In this document: positions 1 through 8,125 of the stretch, one piece after another
Position numbering within the stretch: position 1 is the stretch's first letter
How the letters are laid out: each line of letters starts with the position of its first letter
Assembly: GCA_049792815.1 (NCBI GenBank)
Contig: JBARBG010000094.1
Location: 1 to 41,518, forward strand
Reading direction: 5' to 3'
From: DAIDKA01 sp049792815
GTDB taxonomy: Bacteria; Pseudomonadota; Gammaproteobacteria; Steroidobacterales; Steroidobacteraceae
DNA: 41,518 bases
Position numbers and translations under genes: made by a program
Notes under the pieces: generated by a model
Databases searched by the model: none
What the model saw: only the letters and a program-made list of their open reading frames with translations
What the model was told of the DNA's origin: nothing

Positions 1-2
1 GC

Positions 3-26
3 CGCAGACCGGCCAGTTCTGCGTGA
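3..26 (+). CDS. 3' end of an upstream gene, possibly pcnB (partial)
   Basis: An open frame enters from the left edge and ends at TGA 24-26. Only seven residues are visible (RRPASSA). Its stop overlaps the folK ATG by one base (TGATG), as in translationally coupled genes. In many gammaproteobacteria the gene before folK is pcnB, poly(A) polymerase, whose C-terminus is Arg-rich. The assignment rests on that gene order and not on the residues, so it is weak. Confidence 0.3.
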   Translation, partial: RRPASSA

Positions 27-514
27 TGCCGGCGTGGCAGCCGGCCTACATCGGGCTGGGCAGCAACCTATCGGATCCCGCAGCGCAGCTGCGACAGGCG
101 CTGCGAGGTCTCGCGAGCCTGCCGCAAACCCTGTGCGTCGCCGTCTCGCGCCTGTATGGCTCGCGCCCGATGGGGCCCCCGACCCAGCCTGACTTCGTGA
201 ATGCGGTGGCCGGGCTGCTGACCCGGCTGACGGCGCTCGAGCTGCTGCGGCAGCTGCGCCGGATTGAGGCCCAAGCAGGGCGCCCAGGCGTGCACGAACA
301 CTGGGGGCCGCGGGTCCTGGACCTGGATGTGCTGGTCTTCGGTCGCGAGCAGTGCGCCGGCCCCGAACTGGTGCTGCCCCATCCGGGTGTAGTGGCGCGC
401 AACTTCGTTCTGTATCCTCTGGCGGATATCGCGCCGGATCTGGAAGTGCCGGGTCGAGGCCGGGTCCGGGAGCTTCTGGCCCATGTTTCCGCTGATGGCC
501 TCTGGCCCCTATGA
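26..514 (+). CDS. folK: 2-amino-4-hydroxy-6-hydroxymethyldihydropteridine pyrophosphokinase (HPPK)
   Basis: HPPK transfers pyrophosphate from ATP to 6-hydroxymethyl-7,8-dihydropterin in cytosolic folate synthesis. The 162-residue product has the whole family pattern: GLGSNL at 10-15, QPDFVNAV at 54-61, WGPRVLDLDVL at 93-103 with the two Mg-binding aspartates in DLD (99 and 101), and HPGVVARNFVLYPL at 119-132. The length is normal for the family. ATG 26 is chosen because it overlaps the stop of the preceding frame; GTG 23 is one codon further upstream in the same frame. The 3' end overlaps the next gene by four bases (ATGA), which implies coupled translation. I am sure of the family. Confidence 0.97.
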   Translation: MPAWQPAYIGLGSNLSDPAAQLRQALRGLASLPQTLCVAVSRLYGSRPMGPPTQPDFVNAVAGLLTRLTALELLRQLRRIEAQAGRPGVHEHWGPRVLDLDVLVFGREQCAGPELVLPHPGVVARNFVLYPLADIAPDLEVPGRGRVRELLAHVSADGLWPL

Positions 515-1176
515 CTGCCACCGCTACTGCCACCGGATTTCGCTATATCGTCGTCGAAGGCCCGATCGGCGTGGGCAAGACCAGTCTCGCGCGCCGGCTG
601 GCGGAAACCTATGACGCGACCCTGATCCTCGAACAGGCTGCCGAGAACCCGTTCCTGGAGCGCTTCTACCGCAACCCGCGCGCGGCGGCCTTTCCCGCGC
701 AGCTGTACTTCCTGTTCCAGCGCACCCAGCAGCTGCAGGGCCTGAACCAGTCGGACCTGTTCTCACCGGTGCGGGTGGCGGACTACCTGCTGGCCAAGGA
801 TCAGCTGTTCGCCCGCATCACCCTGGACGAGGCCGAATTCAAACTCTATGAGCAAGTGCACGCGAAGCTCGGCGGCGTCGCGCCCAAACCGGACCTGGTC
901 ATCTACCTGCAGGCACCGGTCGATGTGCTGCTGGCGCGCATCGGACGCCGCGGTATCGCCTTCGAACAGCAGATCGAGCGCGCCTACCTGACCCGGCTCA
1001 ACGAGGCTTACTCGCGCTTTTTTCATGAATACGATGAGGCGCCGTTGCTGATCGTCAATGCCGCCTCCATGGACCCGATAGGCAATCAGTCGGACTACGA
1101 TGACCTGCTGCTCGCCATCAGCCGCGTCAAACGCGGACGCAACTACTACAACGCAATGCGGCACGGAATCATCTGA
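511..1176 (+). CDS. Deoxynucleoside kinase (dGK/dAK family)
   Basis: This 221-residue kinase phosphorylates deoxynucleosides with ATP for dNTP salvage. The P-loop GPIGVGKTS is at 17-25. E41 and NPFLERFY (46-53) match the substrate pocket region of the family. DYLLAKDQLFA (91-101) stands where relatives carry their D-R-S type motif, and RRGIAFEQQIERAYL (146-160) is the arginine-rich lid. The exact nucleoside cannot be read from sequence; deoxyadenosine or deoxyguanosine is typical for bacterial members. The gene overlaps folK by four bases at ATGA 511-514, and its stop directly abuts the panC start. A kinase of this family commonly sits between folK and the pantothenate genes in gammaproteobacteria. 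Confidence 0.9.
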   Translation: MTATATATGFRYIVVEGPIGVGKTSLARRLAETYDATLILEQAAENPFLERFYRNPRAAAFPAQLYFLFQRTQQLQGLNQSDLFSPVRVADYLLAKDQLFARITLDEAEFKLYEQVHAKLGGVAPKPDLVIYLQAPVDVLLARIGRRGIAFEQQIERAYLTRLNEAYSRFFHEYDEAPLLIVNAASMDPIGNQSDYDDLLLAISRVKRGRNYYNAMRHGII

Positions 1177-2022
1177 ATGGAATCGGTCACAACCATCGCG
1201 CACGTGCGTGAGCGCGTGCGCCAGTGGCGTGCGCAGGGCCTGCGGGTCGCATTCGTGCCCACCATGGGCAACCTGCATGCCGGGCACATGAGTCTCATCG
1301 AGGCGGCGCGCCACCATGGCGACCGGTTTGTCGCCAGCATCTTCGTCAATCCAATGCAGTTCGGGCCCAATGAGGACTTTGCGCATTACCCGCGCACGCC
1401 GCGCGCCGACGAGCGCATGCTGGAGGCTGCGGGATGCGATCTTATGTTCATGCCCGATGTGGCGGAGATCTATCCCAACGGTCCGGAAAATGCCGCGCGC
1501 GTGGAAGTGCCGGTGCTGTCGAACATCCTGGACGGGGAGTTCCGGCCCGGGCATTTTCAAGGCGTCGCCACGGTCGTCACCAAGCTGTTCAACATCGTCG
1601 CCCCGGACGCCGCCATATTCGGTGAGAAGGATTTTCAGCAACTGACGGTCATACGGCGCATGGTGGCGGACCTTTGCATGCCGCTCACCATCATCGGCGC
1701 GGCGACGGTGCGCGAAAGCGATGGGCTGGCGATGAGCTCGCGCAATCAGTATCTGACCGCCGATGAGCGCGGCGTCGCGCCGGCCATTTACCGCCAACTG
1801 CAGCAGGCGCGCACGCGCCTGCTCGGCGGTGGCGCCGACCGGGACGTGGAGAGCGAAGGGCTGGTGGCCCTCACCGCGGCGGGCTTTCGTCCCGACTATT
1901 TCGTGGTGCGCGACGCCCGGGACCTGCAGCCGGCGCGGGCGAACAGTCCGGAGCGGGTGGTGCTGGTGGCGGCGCGTCTGGGCAGGGCGCGGCTCATCGA
2001 TAACCTGCGCGTAACGCGCTGA
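1177..2022 (+). CDS. panC: Pantothenate synthetase
   Basis: PanC joins pantoate and beta-alanine with ATP, through a pantoyl-adenylate, to make pantothenate for coenzyme A. The nucleotidyltransferase signature TMGNLHAGH is at 29-37, with histidines 34 and 37 as the HxGH-type ATP site. GEKDFQQL lies at 149-156, and SSRNQYL at 187-193 is the KMSKS-equivalent loop. At 281 residues it is complete. ATG 1177 follows the stop of the kinase gene with no gap, so translation is probably coupled. The usual partners panB (before) and panD (after) are not present on either side. The gene converges on queG with nine bases between the stops. Confidence 0.97.
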   Translation: MESVTTIAHVRERVRQWRAQGLRVAFVPTMGNLHAGHMSLIEAARHHGDRFVASIFVNPMQFGPNEDFAHYPRTPRADERMLEAAGCDLMFMPDVAEIYPNGPENAARVEVPVLSNILDGEFRPGHFQGVATVVTKLFNIVAPDAAIFGEKDFQQLTVIRRMVADLCMPLTIIGAATVRESDGLAMSSRNQYLTADERGVAPAIYRQLQQARTRLLGGGADRDVESEGLVALTAAGFRPDYFVVRDARDLQPARANSPERVVLVAARLGRARLIDNLRVTR

Positions 2023-2031
2023 CGGGCCGAC

Positions 2032-3105
2032 TCAGGCCGGGTGCTGCTCAAGCGCCCAGTCGATATGCTCACGCAGCAGCAGCGATGCGCCCTCGCGACG
2101 CTGCAGCAGGCTGCGCCGCACTTCAGGCGCCGGCGGGGCATTGCCCAGGGCCACGGCGATATTGCGCGACCAGCGCTCATAGCCGATGCGGTAGATGGCC
2201 GAGCCGCGCATTCGTTCCACAAACTCATCTGCGGTCCAGGCGAACAGCTCCGTCAGCCGCGCGCGGTCCAGGCCGTGCCGGACCTTCAAGTCAGGATGGG
2301 CCGCCGTGCGCGCGAACTTGTTCCACGGGCACACCAGCTGGCAGTCATCGCAGCCATAGATGCGGTTGCCCAGCGCCCGGCGCAGTTCAAGCGGAATGCT
2401 GCCGTGATGTTCGATGGTCAGGTATGAGATGCAGCGGCGCGCGTCGAGTTGCTGCGGACCCACGATGGCCTGGGTCGGACAGATGTCAATGCAGGCGGTA
2501 CAGGTGCCGCAATGCTGAGTCGGAGCTGAGTCGGCCGGCAGCGGCAGATCGGTCAGAATCTCGCCCAGAAAGAACCACGAGCCCGCCTCCCGCGACAGCA
2601 GGTTGGTGTGTTTGCCGATCCACCCCAGTCCGGCGTTGCGTGCCAGGGCCTTTTCAAGCACCGGCGCACTGTCCACGCAGACGCGGTAGCCGAAGGGACC
2701 GATGCGCGCCAGCAGCTGCTGCGCCAGGTTCTGCAGCTGCCCGCGCAGCACCTTGTGATAATCGCGTCCCAGGGCATAGCGGGACACATAGGCGCGCTCG
2801 GGATCCGCCAGCACGGCATCCGCAGCGGCCGCATCCTCGGGCCAGTAGTTCAGGCGCACGCAGATGGCGCGCACGCTGCCCGGCACCAGCTCGGCCGGAC
2901 GGCTGCGCAGCACGCCATGGCGCGCCATGTAATGCATGTCGCCGTGGCAGCCCTCATCCAGCCAGCGCAGCAGGTGCTGCTCGTCGGGCGCCAGGTCAAG
3001 TTCCGCAACGCCAAGGGCGTCAAAACCCAGTTGCTGGGCGAGGGTTTGCAGCTGGACGCGCATGGCCGCCAGGGCGGGGGGTGCAAAGTTGGTCGGGCCG
3101 GGCAT
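2032..3105 (-). CDS. queG: Epoxyqueuosine reductase
   Basis: QueG reduces epoxyqueuosine to queuosine in the wobble position of tRNAs with GUN anticodons, using cobalamin and two [4Fe-4S] clusters. In the 357-residue product, cysteines 199, 202, 205 and 209 form the first ferredoxin-type set. C225 with C252, C255 and C259 (CDDCQLVCP) forms the second. VDSAPVLEK (144-152) contains the conserved aspartate near the cobalamin, and GWIGKHTNLL (161-170) is typical of the family. An in-frame ATG at 3129 would add eight residues, but it would lie in the same CATG as the nnr start. The ATG at 3105 gives a normal N-terminus and is preferred. Confidence 0.95.
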   Translation of the reverse strand: MPGPTNFAPPALAAMRVQLQTLAQQLGFDALGVAELDLAPDEQHLLRWLDEGCHGDMHYMARHGVLRSRPAELVPGSVRAICVRLNYWPEDAAAADAVLADPERAYVSRYALGRDYHKVLRGQLQNLAQQLLARIGPFGYRVCVDSAPVLEKALARNAGLGWIGKHTNLLSREAGSWFFLGEILTDLPLPADSAPTQHCGTCTACIDICPTQAIVGPQQLDARRCISYLTIEHHGSIPLELRRALGNRIYGCDDCQLVCPWNKFARTAAHPDLKVRHGLDRARLTELFAWTADEFVERMRGSAIYRIGYERWSRNIAVALGNAPPAPEVRRSLLQRREGASLLLREHIDWALEQHPA

Positions 3106-3115
3106 GGCGGCCCAG

Positions 3116-3121
3116 TATAAT
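3116..3121 (+). promoter_or_regulatory. Perfect -10 box for a probably leaderless nnr transcript
   Basis: TATAAT occupies 3116-3121. A start about seven bases later falls at 3128, which is the A of the nnr ATG. The best upstream element is TTGGTC at 3089-3094, but its 21-base spacing is too long, so the -35 is weak. The only purine run before the ATG (GAGG 3122-3125) is two bases away, too close to act as a ribosome binding site. Leaderless initiation is an inference from these distances. Confidence 0.55.
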
Positions 3122-3127
3122 GAGGCC

Positions 3128-4606
3128 ATGGCCTTGCCAATCGCCGTTTATTCCGCCGAGCAGGTGCGCGCGCTGGACCAGCGCGCCATAGAGTCCCTGC
3201 CCATCTCCGGCTACACCTTGATGAAGCGGGCCGGCGAGGCTGCGCTGCGCTTTCTGCGGGCGCGCTGGCCGATGGTGAATCGGATCGTGATCGTGTGCGG
3301 CGGCGGCAACAATGGCGGTGACGGCTATGTCCTGGCGCGCTTCGCCCAGGCCGCGGGCCTCGAAGTCAGCGTCATTGCGAGCGCACCCGTGGCAGGTCTG
3401 AAGGGCGATGCGCGCCAGGCGCATGCGGATTTCCTCGCCAGCGGCGGCGTGGCACGGCCGCTGAGCATGGCGCTGTTGCGCGAAGGCGAGGTCATCATCG
3501 ATGCACTGCTGGGGACCGGCGCCACGCAGACCGTGCGCGGCGCCGCGGCCGAGGCCATCGGCGCCATCAATGCCGCGGGGCGCCCGGTGTTCGCCATTGA
3601 TGTCCCTTCGGGCCTGGACAGCGACAGCGGCATGCCGCTGGGCGAATCGATCCGCGCCGATTCAACCGTGACCTTCGTGGGGCTGAAGACCGGGCTGTTC
3701 CTGGGCGAGGGCCCGGAGCGGGCGGGCCGGATATTCTTCGATGATCTGGAGGTGCCGGTTCCGGATATTCCACAATTCAGCCCGCGTCTGCAGCGCATCA
3801 CCGAAGCCTGCGTGGTGCAGGCCCTGCCGCGGCGTCCGCGCCAGGCGCACAAGGGCGACTTCGGCCGCGTGCTCATCATCGGCGGCGGCGTGGGCATGCC
3901 GGGCGCGGCGCGGCTGTGTGGCGAAGCATGCCTGCGCGCCGGTGCCGGACTGGTCACGGTGGCCACGGCGGCGGAGAACCTGGTGGCGATAGTGGCCGGC
4001 CGGCCGGAGATCATCTGTCTGCCGTTGGGCAGCCCGGCGGAGCTGGTGCCGGCACTCGAGCGCGCCGATGTCGTGGCCATCGGTCCGGGTCTGGGGCGCA
4101 GTGCCTGGTCGCAGGAACTGGTGCGGCTGACGCTGGCCTGCCCTAAGCCCCTGGTGGTGGATGCCGATGCGCTGAACATCATTGCGGAAAGCGGTAAGCG
4201 CCAGCGCGACAATTGGATCCTGACGCCACATCCGGGGGAGGCGGCGCGGTTGCTGGGTGTGGAGACCTCTGAAGTTCAGGGCGATCGTCTGGCGGCGCTC
4301 GCCGCGCTGGTCAGGGAATTTGGCGGCACGATCGCGCTCAAGGGCGCCGGTACTCTGGTTGGCCGACAGGGCAAGGCACCAGGTCTGTGCGAGCGCGGCA
4401 ATCCAGGCATGGCCAGTGCCGGCATGGGCGATGTGCTGACCGGCGCCATCGCTGGGGTCCTGGCGCAATGTGAGGAGCCCTGGCTGGCAACCCGGGCGGC
4501 AGTCATGGCCCATGCGATGGCCGGGGACGCGGCGGCCCGTCAGGGTGAGCGCGGGCTGCTGGCAAGTGACGTCGTGCGTGAGCTGCAGGCTTGCGTGAAT
4601 CCCTGA
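3128..4606 (+). CDS. nnr: Bifunctional NAD(P)H-hydrate epimerase / ADP-dependent NAD(P)H-hydrate dehydratase
   Basis: This enzyme repairs hydrated NADH and NADPH: the N-terminal domain (about 1-215) interconverts the R and S epimers and the C-terminal domain (about 230-492) dehydrates the S form using ADP. Seen in the 492-residue product are GGGNNGGDGYVLAR (58-71) and AIDVPSGLDSDSG in the epimerase half. The dehydratase half has HKGDFGRVLIIGGG, TPHPGEAARLLG, a KGAGTLV segment and GNPGMASAGMGDVLTG. The frame is open far upstream, but homology starts at ATG 3128 (MALPIAVYSAEQVRALD), directly after a TATAAT. It heads the nnr-tsaE-amidase-mutL-miaA string. Its 3' end overlaps tsaE by 16 bases. 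Confidence 0.97.
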   Translation: MALPIAVYSAEQVRALDQRAIESLPISGYTLMKRAGEAALRFLRARWPMVNRIVIVCGGGNNGGDGYVLARFAQAAGLEVSVIASAPVAGLKGDARQAHADFLASGGVARPLSMALLREGEVIIDALLGTGATQTVRGAAAEAIGAINAAGRPVFAIDVPSGLDSDSGMPLGESIRADSTVTFVGLKTGLFLGEGPERAGRIFFDDLEVPVPDIPQFSPRLQRITEACVVQALPRRPRQAHKGDFGRVLIIGGGVGMPGAARLCGEACLRAGAGLVTVATAAENLVAIVAGRPEIICLPLGSPAELVPALERADVVAIGPGLGRSAWSQELVRLTLACPKPLVVDADALNIIAESGKRQRDNWILTPHPGEAARLLGVETSEVQGDRLAALAALVREFGGTIALKGAGTLVGRQGKAPGLCERGNPGMASAGMGDVLTGAIAGVLAQCEEPWLATRAAVMAHAMAGDAAARQGERGLLASDVVRELQACVNP

Positions 4607-5061
4607 ACGCGGCCAGCGCCGAGGACACCGAGGCCTGCGGTGCGCGCCTGGCGCGGGCCCTGCCGGCGGCGCTGCCACAGTTCCTGCAGTTGCAGCTGCA
4701 CGGTGACCTGGGCGCCGGCAAGACCACCCTGGCGCGCGGCTTTCTGCGGGCCCTGGGGTATTCAGGCGTGGTTCGCAGTCCCACCTACACCCTGGTCGAA
4801 ACCTATGCACTGGGCGCCATCACGGTGGTGCACGCCGATCTGTACCGGCTGCGCAACGCCGAAGAGTTTGCGGGCCTGGGTCTGCGTGATCTGGCGCTCG
4901 GCGGGCATGTCTGGCTCATCGAGTGGCCACAGCGCGCCGGGAAGTGGCTCGCCGGGGCGGATATCGATGTCACCCTGGAAGCGCATCCGGCGTTTCACAG
5001 CATTGACATGCAGGCCCGAACGCCATCGGGCGCGCAGTGGCTCGCAGCCCTACGGGCTTGA
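4591..5061 (+). CDS. tsaE: tRNA threonylcarbamoyladenosine biosynthesis ATPase TsaE
   Basis: TsaE is the ATPase that cycles the TsaB-TsaD complex making t6A37 on ANN-decoding tRNAs. The 156-residue protein has the P-loop GDLGAGKTTL at 38-47, SPTYTLVE at 63-70, HADLYRL at 81-87 and LIEWPQRAG near residue 113, which are the diagnostic YjeE motifs in order. The start is TTG 4591, which lies inside the nnr coding end. The 16-base overlap suggests translational coupling. The position between nnr and an amiB-type amidase is the conserved gammaproteobacterial arrangement. The length is normal. Confidence 0.95.
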   Translation: MRESLNAASAEDTEACGARLARALPAALPQFLQLQLHGDLGAGKTTLARGFLRALGYSGVVRSPTYTLVETYALGAITVVHADLYRLRNAEEFAGLGLRDLALGGHVWLIEWPQRAGKWLAGADIDVTLEAHPAFHSIDMQARTPSGAQWLAALRA

Positions 5062-5112
5062 ATTGCCGCGCTGCGAGTCGTAGATTACGCGGCAAATGTG
5101 CTTGCGAAGTCT

Positions 5113-6339
5113 ATGAAAAGTCGTGCCTTTGTGGCCGTGTTACTGGGAATGGGGCTGGCCCTGACGTGGCCGGCTGCCCCGCTTGCGGCGGCGCCTGTGA
5201 CCCAGCTCAAAGCGGTGGCGGTCGCGGCGGATGAGTCCGGCATCGCGATCTCACTGTCCTTGAGTGCGAAGGTTGCGTACCGTTTTGCCAGCGTCAGGAA
5301 GCCGGCACATATTGCGGTGACGCTGCGCCAGGCGCGTGGCGCGGCAGGCCTGGTGATGCCCGCGCCCCAGGGTCCGGTCACGGGCGTGACCGCGCAGCAG
5401 CAGACCAATGGCGATCTGCGCCTGACCATCTTCCTGGCCCGATCGCTGCCGGTGCATGTGACCTGGGACAGCTCGCTGAAGGCCTCACCCGCGCTGGTCG
5501 TCAGGCTCGCAGGTCCCGGGACGGATGGCGCTCCGCACGCCGTGCAGGCCGTTCACGCACCGCGTGAGTCCGGGCGCGACATCGTGATCGCGGTCGATGC
5601 GGGCCATGGTGGTGAGGATCCGGGCGCGACTGGACATTCAGGTGTCCACGAAAAGGACGTGGTGCTCGCCATCGCGCGCTGCCTGGCGCGCCGTATCAAT
5701 GCCGAGCCGGGCATGCGAGCCGTACTGACCCGTGATCATGATGAGTTCCTGACCCTGCGCGAACGCATCCGGCGCGCCAGAGCGGCGAACGCGGATCTGT
5801 TCGTGTCCATACATGCCGACTCGGTCGCGAACGGCACGGTATCGGGCTCCTCGGTGTATGTCCTCTCCGAGCGCGGCGCGACCAACGAGGCGGCGCGCTG
5901 GCTGGCCGACCGTGAGAATGCCGCCGACCTCAGGGGCGGCGTGTCGCTGGCCGATAAGGGCAATACCCTGGCTTCGGTGCTGCTGGACCTGTCGCAGAAG
6001 GCCGATATCAGCGCCAGCATGGCCGCGGCCCAGAACGTGATCGGCGCGCTGCAGGGCGTCGGCCTGGTGCGCAAGGGCCAGGTGCAGCAGGCCGGATTCG
6101 TGGTGCTCAAATCGCCCGACATGCCCTCGATGCTGGTTGAAACCGCCTACATCTCAAATCCGGCCGAGGAACGGCGCTTGCGCAATCCGGTGCAGCAGGC
6201 GGCCCTGGCCGATGCCATCTTCACCGGTCTGCGCAGCTATTTCGCCGGTAGTCCACCGAAGGGAACGCGCTTCGCCCTGGCACGCGGGTCGCATCCGCCT
6301 GCGGATCTTAGCGGCTCGGGGGCAGTCCCCGGCGCCTGA
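5113..6339 (+). CDS. Periplasmic N-acetylmuramoyl-L-alanine amidase (AmiB/AmiC type)
   Basis: It cleaves the amide between MurNAc and the stem peptide, splitting septal peptidoglycan during cell separation. From ATG 5113 the product is 408 residues. A Sec signal peptide (about 1-27, ending PLAAA) is followed by an AMIN targeting domain (about 28-130) and then the zinc Amidase_3 domain. The visible zinc ligands are in DAGHGGEDPG, VHEKDVV and SIHADS. The stretch TNEAARWLADRENAADL is the helix that blocks the active site in divisome-regulated amidases. No C-terminal LysM repeat is visible, although some AmiB relatives carry one. GTG 5098 is an alternative start that would lengthen the signal peptide n-region. 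The locus, just before mutL, is that of amiB. Confidence 0.93.
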   Translation: MKSRAFVAVLLGMGLALTWPAAPLAAAPVTQLKAVAVAADESGIAISLSLSAKVAYRFASVRKPAHIAVTLRQARGAAGLVMPAPQGPVTGVTAQQQTNGDLRLTIFLARSLPVHVTWDSSLKASPALVVRLAGPGTDGAPHAVQAVHAPRESGRDIVIAVDAGHGGEDPGATGHSGVHEKDVVLAIARCLARRINAEPGMRAVLTRDHDEFLTLRERIRRARAANADLFVSIHADSVANGTVSGSSVYVLSERGATNEAARWLADRENAADLRGGVSLADKGNTLASVLLDLSQKADISASMAAAQNVIGALQGVGLVRKGQVQQAGFVVLKSPDMPSMLVETAYISNPAEERRLRNPVQQAALADAIFTGLRSYFAGSPPKGTRFALARGSHPPADLSGSGAVPGA

Positions 6340-6374
6340 GCGAGTAGCGCCGAATCAGGCATACTTTGGCTCAC

Positions 6375-8114
6375 ATGCCTATTCGGATCCTTCCTGACGA
6401 ACTCATTGACCAGATCGCCGCGGGCGAGGTGATCGAACGCCCGGCCTCGGTGGTGAAGGAACTGGTCGAGAACAGTCTTGACGCCGGCGCGCGCCGCATC
6501 GAAATTGATATCGAGCGCGGCGGCATTGGTCTGATCCGGGTCCGCGATGACGGTTCGGGCATGGCGGCCGATGAAGTGAGTCTTGCCCTGCAGCGGCACG
6601 CGACCAGTAAGATTGGCTCGCTGGATGATCTGCAGTCGGTGGCCACTCTGGGATTTCGCGGCGAGGCCATGCCCTCGATCGCTTCGGTGTCGCGGCTGCG
6701 CCTGGTGACCCGCACCGCGCAGACCGAGCATGCGGTGGAGATCCAGGCCGACGGCGGCAGCCGCTCGACGCTGCGTCCCGCTGCCCATGGGGTCGGCACC
6801 ACCGTTGAAGTGCGCGACCTGTTCTTCAACGTGCCGGCACGACGCAAATTCGTACGCAGTGACGCGACCGAGACCGGCCACGTCGTGCGGTTGGTCGAGC
6901 GCCTGGCGCTGTCGCGACCGGACAGCAGTTTTCAGCTGCGTAACGGGGATCGGGTACTGCTCGATGCGACGGCCACCGATGCCTCGAAGGAGCCGGTTGC
7001 GGCGCGGGTCCGGGCCATCGTCGGCAGCGACTTCCTGGAGCAGGCGCTGCCCTTCGAGCACGCGGCCGGCCCGGTGTGGATAGGCGGGTGGCTGGGGTTG
7101 CCCACGGCTTCGCGCGCGGCGGCGGACCAGCAGTTCTGGTTCGTGAATGGCCGCAGCGTGCGCGACCGGTTGCTGATGAACGCGGTGCGCCTCGGGTACC
7201 GCGACGTACTGTTCCATGGCCGCTATCCGGCTTACGTCCTGTACTTGACGCTCGATCCTGGCATGGTTGATGTCAATGCGCACCCCACCAAGCTTGAGGT
7301 GCGCTTCCGCGATTCGCGCCAGATTCACGACTTCGTCTTTCGCGCGGTTGCCGAAGCCCTGTCGCAGACGCGGCCGGGTGCGGCCGAGCCGCGACAAGGT
7401 TTCGCGCGCCCGGCGCCGCATTACGAGTCGGGTCGTGACCCGTGGCAGCTCGTCGCGCAACTGGAGGAACCCGCGCCGCCGCCCTATGTGACGCACCTGC
7501 CGGCGCCTGCTGCGCAGCCCGAGGCCGACGCGGAGCGGCCGCTCGGCACGCCCCTGGCGCAGATCCGCGGCACCTACATCCTGTCGCAAACCGAGGAGGG
7601 CGTGGTCCTGGTGGACATGCACGCGGGCCATGAGCGCGTGCTGTATGAACAGTTGAAGGGCCAGTACGCCAGCGGCATCGCCTCGCAGGCCTTGCTCGAG
7701 CCGCTGGTGGTGGAACTGGCCGCGCATGAGCTGGAGGCTGTGCTGGAGGACCGCGCCGCCTGGGAGCGCGCCGGTTTTGAAATGGATGCCCTGGGCCACA
7801 CGCGCCTGGCCCTGCGCCGGGTGCCGGCGCTGCTTTCTGGGGCGAAGATCACGCAGGTCGTGCGCGAGGTCGCGCGCGACCTGGACAATCCGGCCGCCGC
7901 GCATCATATCGAGGACGCCGCGGACCGATTCCTGGCCACCCTGGCCTGCCGCACCTCGGTGCACGCGAATCGCCGGCTGTCGTTACCGGAAATGGACGCA
8001 CTGTTGCGGCAGATGGAGCAGACGTTGCGCGCCAATCAGTGCAATCACGGCCGACCGACCTGGGTGCGCTTGAGTTGGATGGAAATGGACCGGCTGTTCC
8101 TGCGCGGCCGGTAG
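6375..8114 (+). CDS. mutL: DNA mismatch repair protein MutL, endonuclease-competent type
   Basis: MutL couples MutS mismatch recognition to strand removal. The 579-residue product starts at ATG 6375 (MPIRILPDELIDQIAAGEVI), preferred over TTG 6366. The GHKL ATPase has VKELVENSLDAG (27-38), DDGSGM and GFRGEAMPSIASVS. A linker of about 100 poorly conserved residues leads to the C-terminal domain. That domain contains DMHAGHERVLYE at 414-425, which fits DQHA(x)2E(x)4E with Met for Gln, and CNHGRPT from C556. These are the metal-site motifs of nicking MutL proteins and are absent from the MutH-dependent E. coli type. The gene is packed between the amidase gene and miaA. Confidence 0.97.
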   Translation: MPIRILPDELIDQIAAGEVIERPASVVKELVENSLDAGARRIEIDIERGGIGLIRVRDDGSGMAADEVSLALQRHATSKIGSLDDLQSVATLGFRGEAMPSIASVSRLRLVTRTAQTEHAVEIQADGGSRSTLRPAAHGVGTTVEVRDLFFNVPARRKFVRSDATETGHVVRLVERLALSRPDSSFQLRNGDRVLLDATATDASKEPVAARVRAIVGSDFLEQALPFEHAAGPVWIGGWLGLPTASRAAADQQFWFVNGRSVRDRLLMNAVRLGYRDVLFHGRYPAYVLYLTLDPGMVDVNAHPTKLEVRFRDSRQIHDFVFRAVAEALSQTRPGAAEPRQGFARPAPHYESGRDPWQLVAQLEEPAPPPYVTHLPAPAAQPEADAERPLGTPLAQIRGTYILSQTEEGVVLVDMHAGHERVLYEQLKGQYASGIASQALLEPLVVELAAHELEAVLEDRAAWERAGFEMDALGHTRLALRRVPALLSGAKITQVVREVARDLDNPAAAHHIEDAADRFLATLACRTSVHANRRLSLPEMDALLRQMEQTLRANQCNHGRPTWVRLSWMEMDRLFLRGR

Positions 8115-8125
8115 AGCCTGCGTCA

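Noticed and set aside
763..1797. 344-codon open frame on the minus strand
   Set aside because: It lies opposite the kinase and panC, which have clear family motifs; its translation is His/Arg/Asp-rich with no recognisable domain, as expected for an antisense frame in GC-rich DNA.
6237..7964. 575-codon minus-strand open frame
   Set aside because: It is antisense to mutL and the amidase end; its composition is Arg/His/Gln-rich and it has no domain or credible start.
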